The position numbers were made by a program, and so were the translations under genes. A DNA stretch of 7,198 nt from an uncultured Verrucomicrobiales bacterium (GTDB taxonomy: Bacteria; Verrucomicrobiota; Verrucomicrobiia; Verrucomicrobiales; Akkermansiaceae), in assembly GCA_937952875.1 (NCBI GenBank), contig CALFDI010000151.1, positions 1 through 7,198 on the forward strand, written 5' to 3'. Below, one piece after another: positions 6,518 to 7,198 of the stretch. The notes under the pieces are model-generated. The model made no database searches, was not told the DNA's origin, and worked only from the letters and a program-made list of their open reading frames with translations. Position 1 is the first letter of the stretch. Each line of letters opens with the position of its first letter.

Positions 6518-6521
6518 AGCT

Positions 6522-6556
6522 ACTATAAACATTCGTCTGAATTTACAAAAAGTCAA
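6522..6556 (-). promoter_or_regulatory. possible promoter elements of the helical-protein gene
   Basis: On the minus strand TATAGT (6527-6522) matches a sigma-70 -10 box at 5 of 6 bases and sits 4 bases before the ATG. TTGACT (6556-6551) matches a -35 box at 5 of 6. The spacing of 23 bases is too long for the two to act together in the usual way, so at best one is real. If the -10 box is used, transcription would start at or next to the ATG and the mRNA would be leaderless. Confidence 0.22.
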
Positions 6557-6624
6557 TGAACAGCCTTTCGCTTGCGGCAGAGAGGAAAATCCTGCATTCT
6601 CTCTATGACAACGCTCTCTAGATT

Positions 6625-7198
6625 ATGAATGATCCTCGACAACTTCAGTGGGAAAAACGCGCAGACCAGATCGCCCGCCGTATCACGCTCGCCTGGTGGT
6701 TAGAAAAGCTCACGATCCCACTCGTCGTGATCGCGGCAACAGGTGCCTGCGCGCTGCTTTTTCTCAGAAAGCAGTCGGGCCAACCGCATGTCGACCAGGC
6801 CTGGATCTTCACTGGAGCCGCTCTTATCATCGCTGCAGTTGTGATCTGGTATCATGTGCAAAAACGCCGTGAATCACGCGCGTCTGTCTACACACGTATA
6901 GAGTCCCGTATGCAGCTACAGAATAGTCTCAGCGCTGCCAATGCAGGTGTCACAGAATGGCCTGACGTGCCTGATGAGATCGATTACGGCCATCGGTGGA
7001 ATTGGAAACGCGTCACTGCTCCTTTATTCGCCTCCTTTCTCTTCCTGCTCTGCGGTGCGCTGATTCCCATCACAGAGATCCAGCCAGATACTGAAGTCAA
7101 TGAGCCACACAGCTGGTCAGCACTTGACGATGATCTCGCAAAACTCTCCCAGGACGAAGCTGTAGAAGAACCCTACATCGAGGAGATGGAAAAGCGGC
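6625..7198 (+). CDS. multi-pass membrane protein, N-terminal part (3'-truncated by window)
   Basis: The frame runs open from the ATG at 6625 to the window end, giving 191 residues with no stop. It starts MNDPRQLQWEKRADQIARR, an amphipathic basic stretch without signal peptide, then shows three likely transmembrane segments at about 31-47 (IPLVVIAATGACALLFL), 60-76 (WIFTGAALIIAAVVIWY) and 132-149 (APLFASFLFLLCGALIPI). Between the second and third is an arginine-rich loop with YTRIESRMQLQNSLSAANAG (89-108), a pattern reminiscent of large DUF4175-like membrane proteins; this is a weak resemblance, not an assignment. After the third segment the protein becomes acidic and is probably periplasmic. 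The complete protein is probably much longer. It is divergent from the helical-protein gene across a 107-base gap, and no Shine-Dalgarno precedes the ATG. Function is unknown. Confidence 0.85.
   Translation, partial: MNDPRQLQWEKRADQIARRITLAWWLEKLTIPLVVIAATGACALLFLRKQSGQPHVDQAWIFTGAALIIAAVVIWYHVQKRRESRASVYTRIESRMQLQNSLSAANAGVTEWPDVPDEIDYGHRWNWKRVTAPLFASFLFLLCGALIPITEIQPDTEVNEPHSWSALDDDLAKLSQDEAVEEPYIEEMEKR

Noticed and set aside
6274..6519. Plus-strand ORF opposite the helical protein
   Set aside because: The composition is His/Ser/Arg-rich and antisense-like, while the minus strand gives a consistent charged helical protein.

Overview
This window looks like chromosomal DNA from a member of the Verrucomicrobiota, probably of the Opitutae/Puniceicoccales type and marine. 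That is an inference from gene flavour: a GH29 fucosidase with the 'PWQTDDSIGSWGYN' signature, a histidyl-tRNA synthetase with an unusual motif 3, a small 'CERHSW' lipoprotein, and almost no Shine-Dalgarno sequences. No 16S, tRNA or other decisive lineage marker is present. I see no rRNA, tRNA, CRISPR array, insertion sequence or attachment site, and no stretch over 300 bases lacks a gene.

Layout. (1) 1-1865, plus strand: the 3' part of an alpha-L-fucosidase gene, then a signal-peptide-bearing outer-membrane beta-barrel protein 44 bases downstream. The pair suggests use of fucose-containing polysaccharide at the cell surface, although no TonB-dependent transporter or sulfatase is in view. (2) 1948-2478, plus: a YbjN-like small protein. 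(3) 2571-5773, plus: a housekeeping-like run of histidyl-tRNA synthetase (hisS), a stand-alone RibD C-terminal-type reductase 6 bases behind it, and an orphan beta-ketoacyl-ACP synthase 119 bases further on. The 119-base gap is not empty. It holds a reading frame that looks like a small protein, joined to both neighbours by ATGA overlaps but interrupted by one apparent +1 frameshift. (4) 5770-6517, minus: a small His/Asp-rich lipoprotein whose stop codon overlaps the stop of the beta-ketoacyl synthase, and upstream of it a helical, charged protein I do not recognise. (5) 6625-7198, plus: the start of a membrane protein with three predicted transmembrane segments, divergent from the helical protein and cut off by the window end.

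I do not see a clear, previously undescribed multi-gene system. The points most worth a second look are the frameshifted small ORF at 4475-4601, the missing motif 3 arginine in the histidyl-tRNA synthetase, the divergent active-site surroundings of the orphan ketosynthase, the His-rich tail of the small lipoprotein, and the near absence of Shine-Dalgarno sequences.
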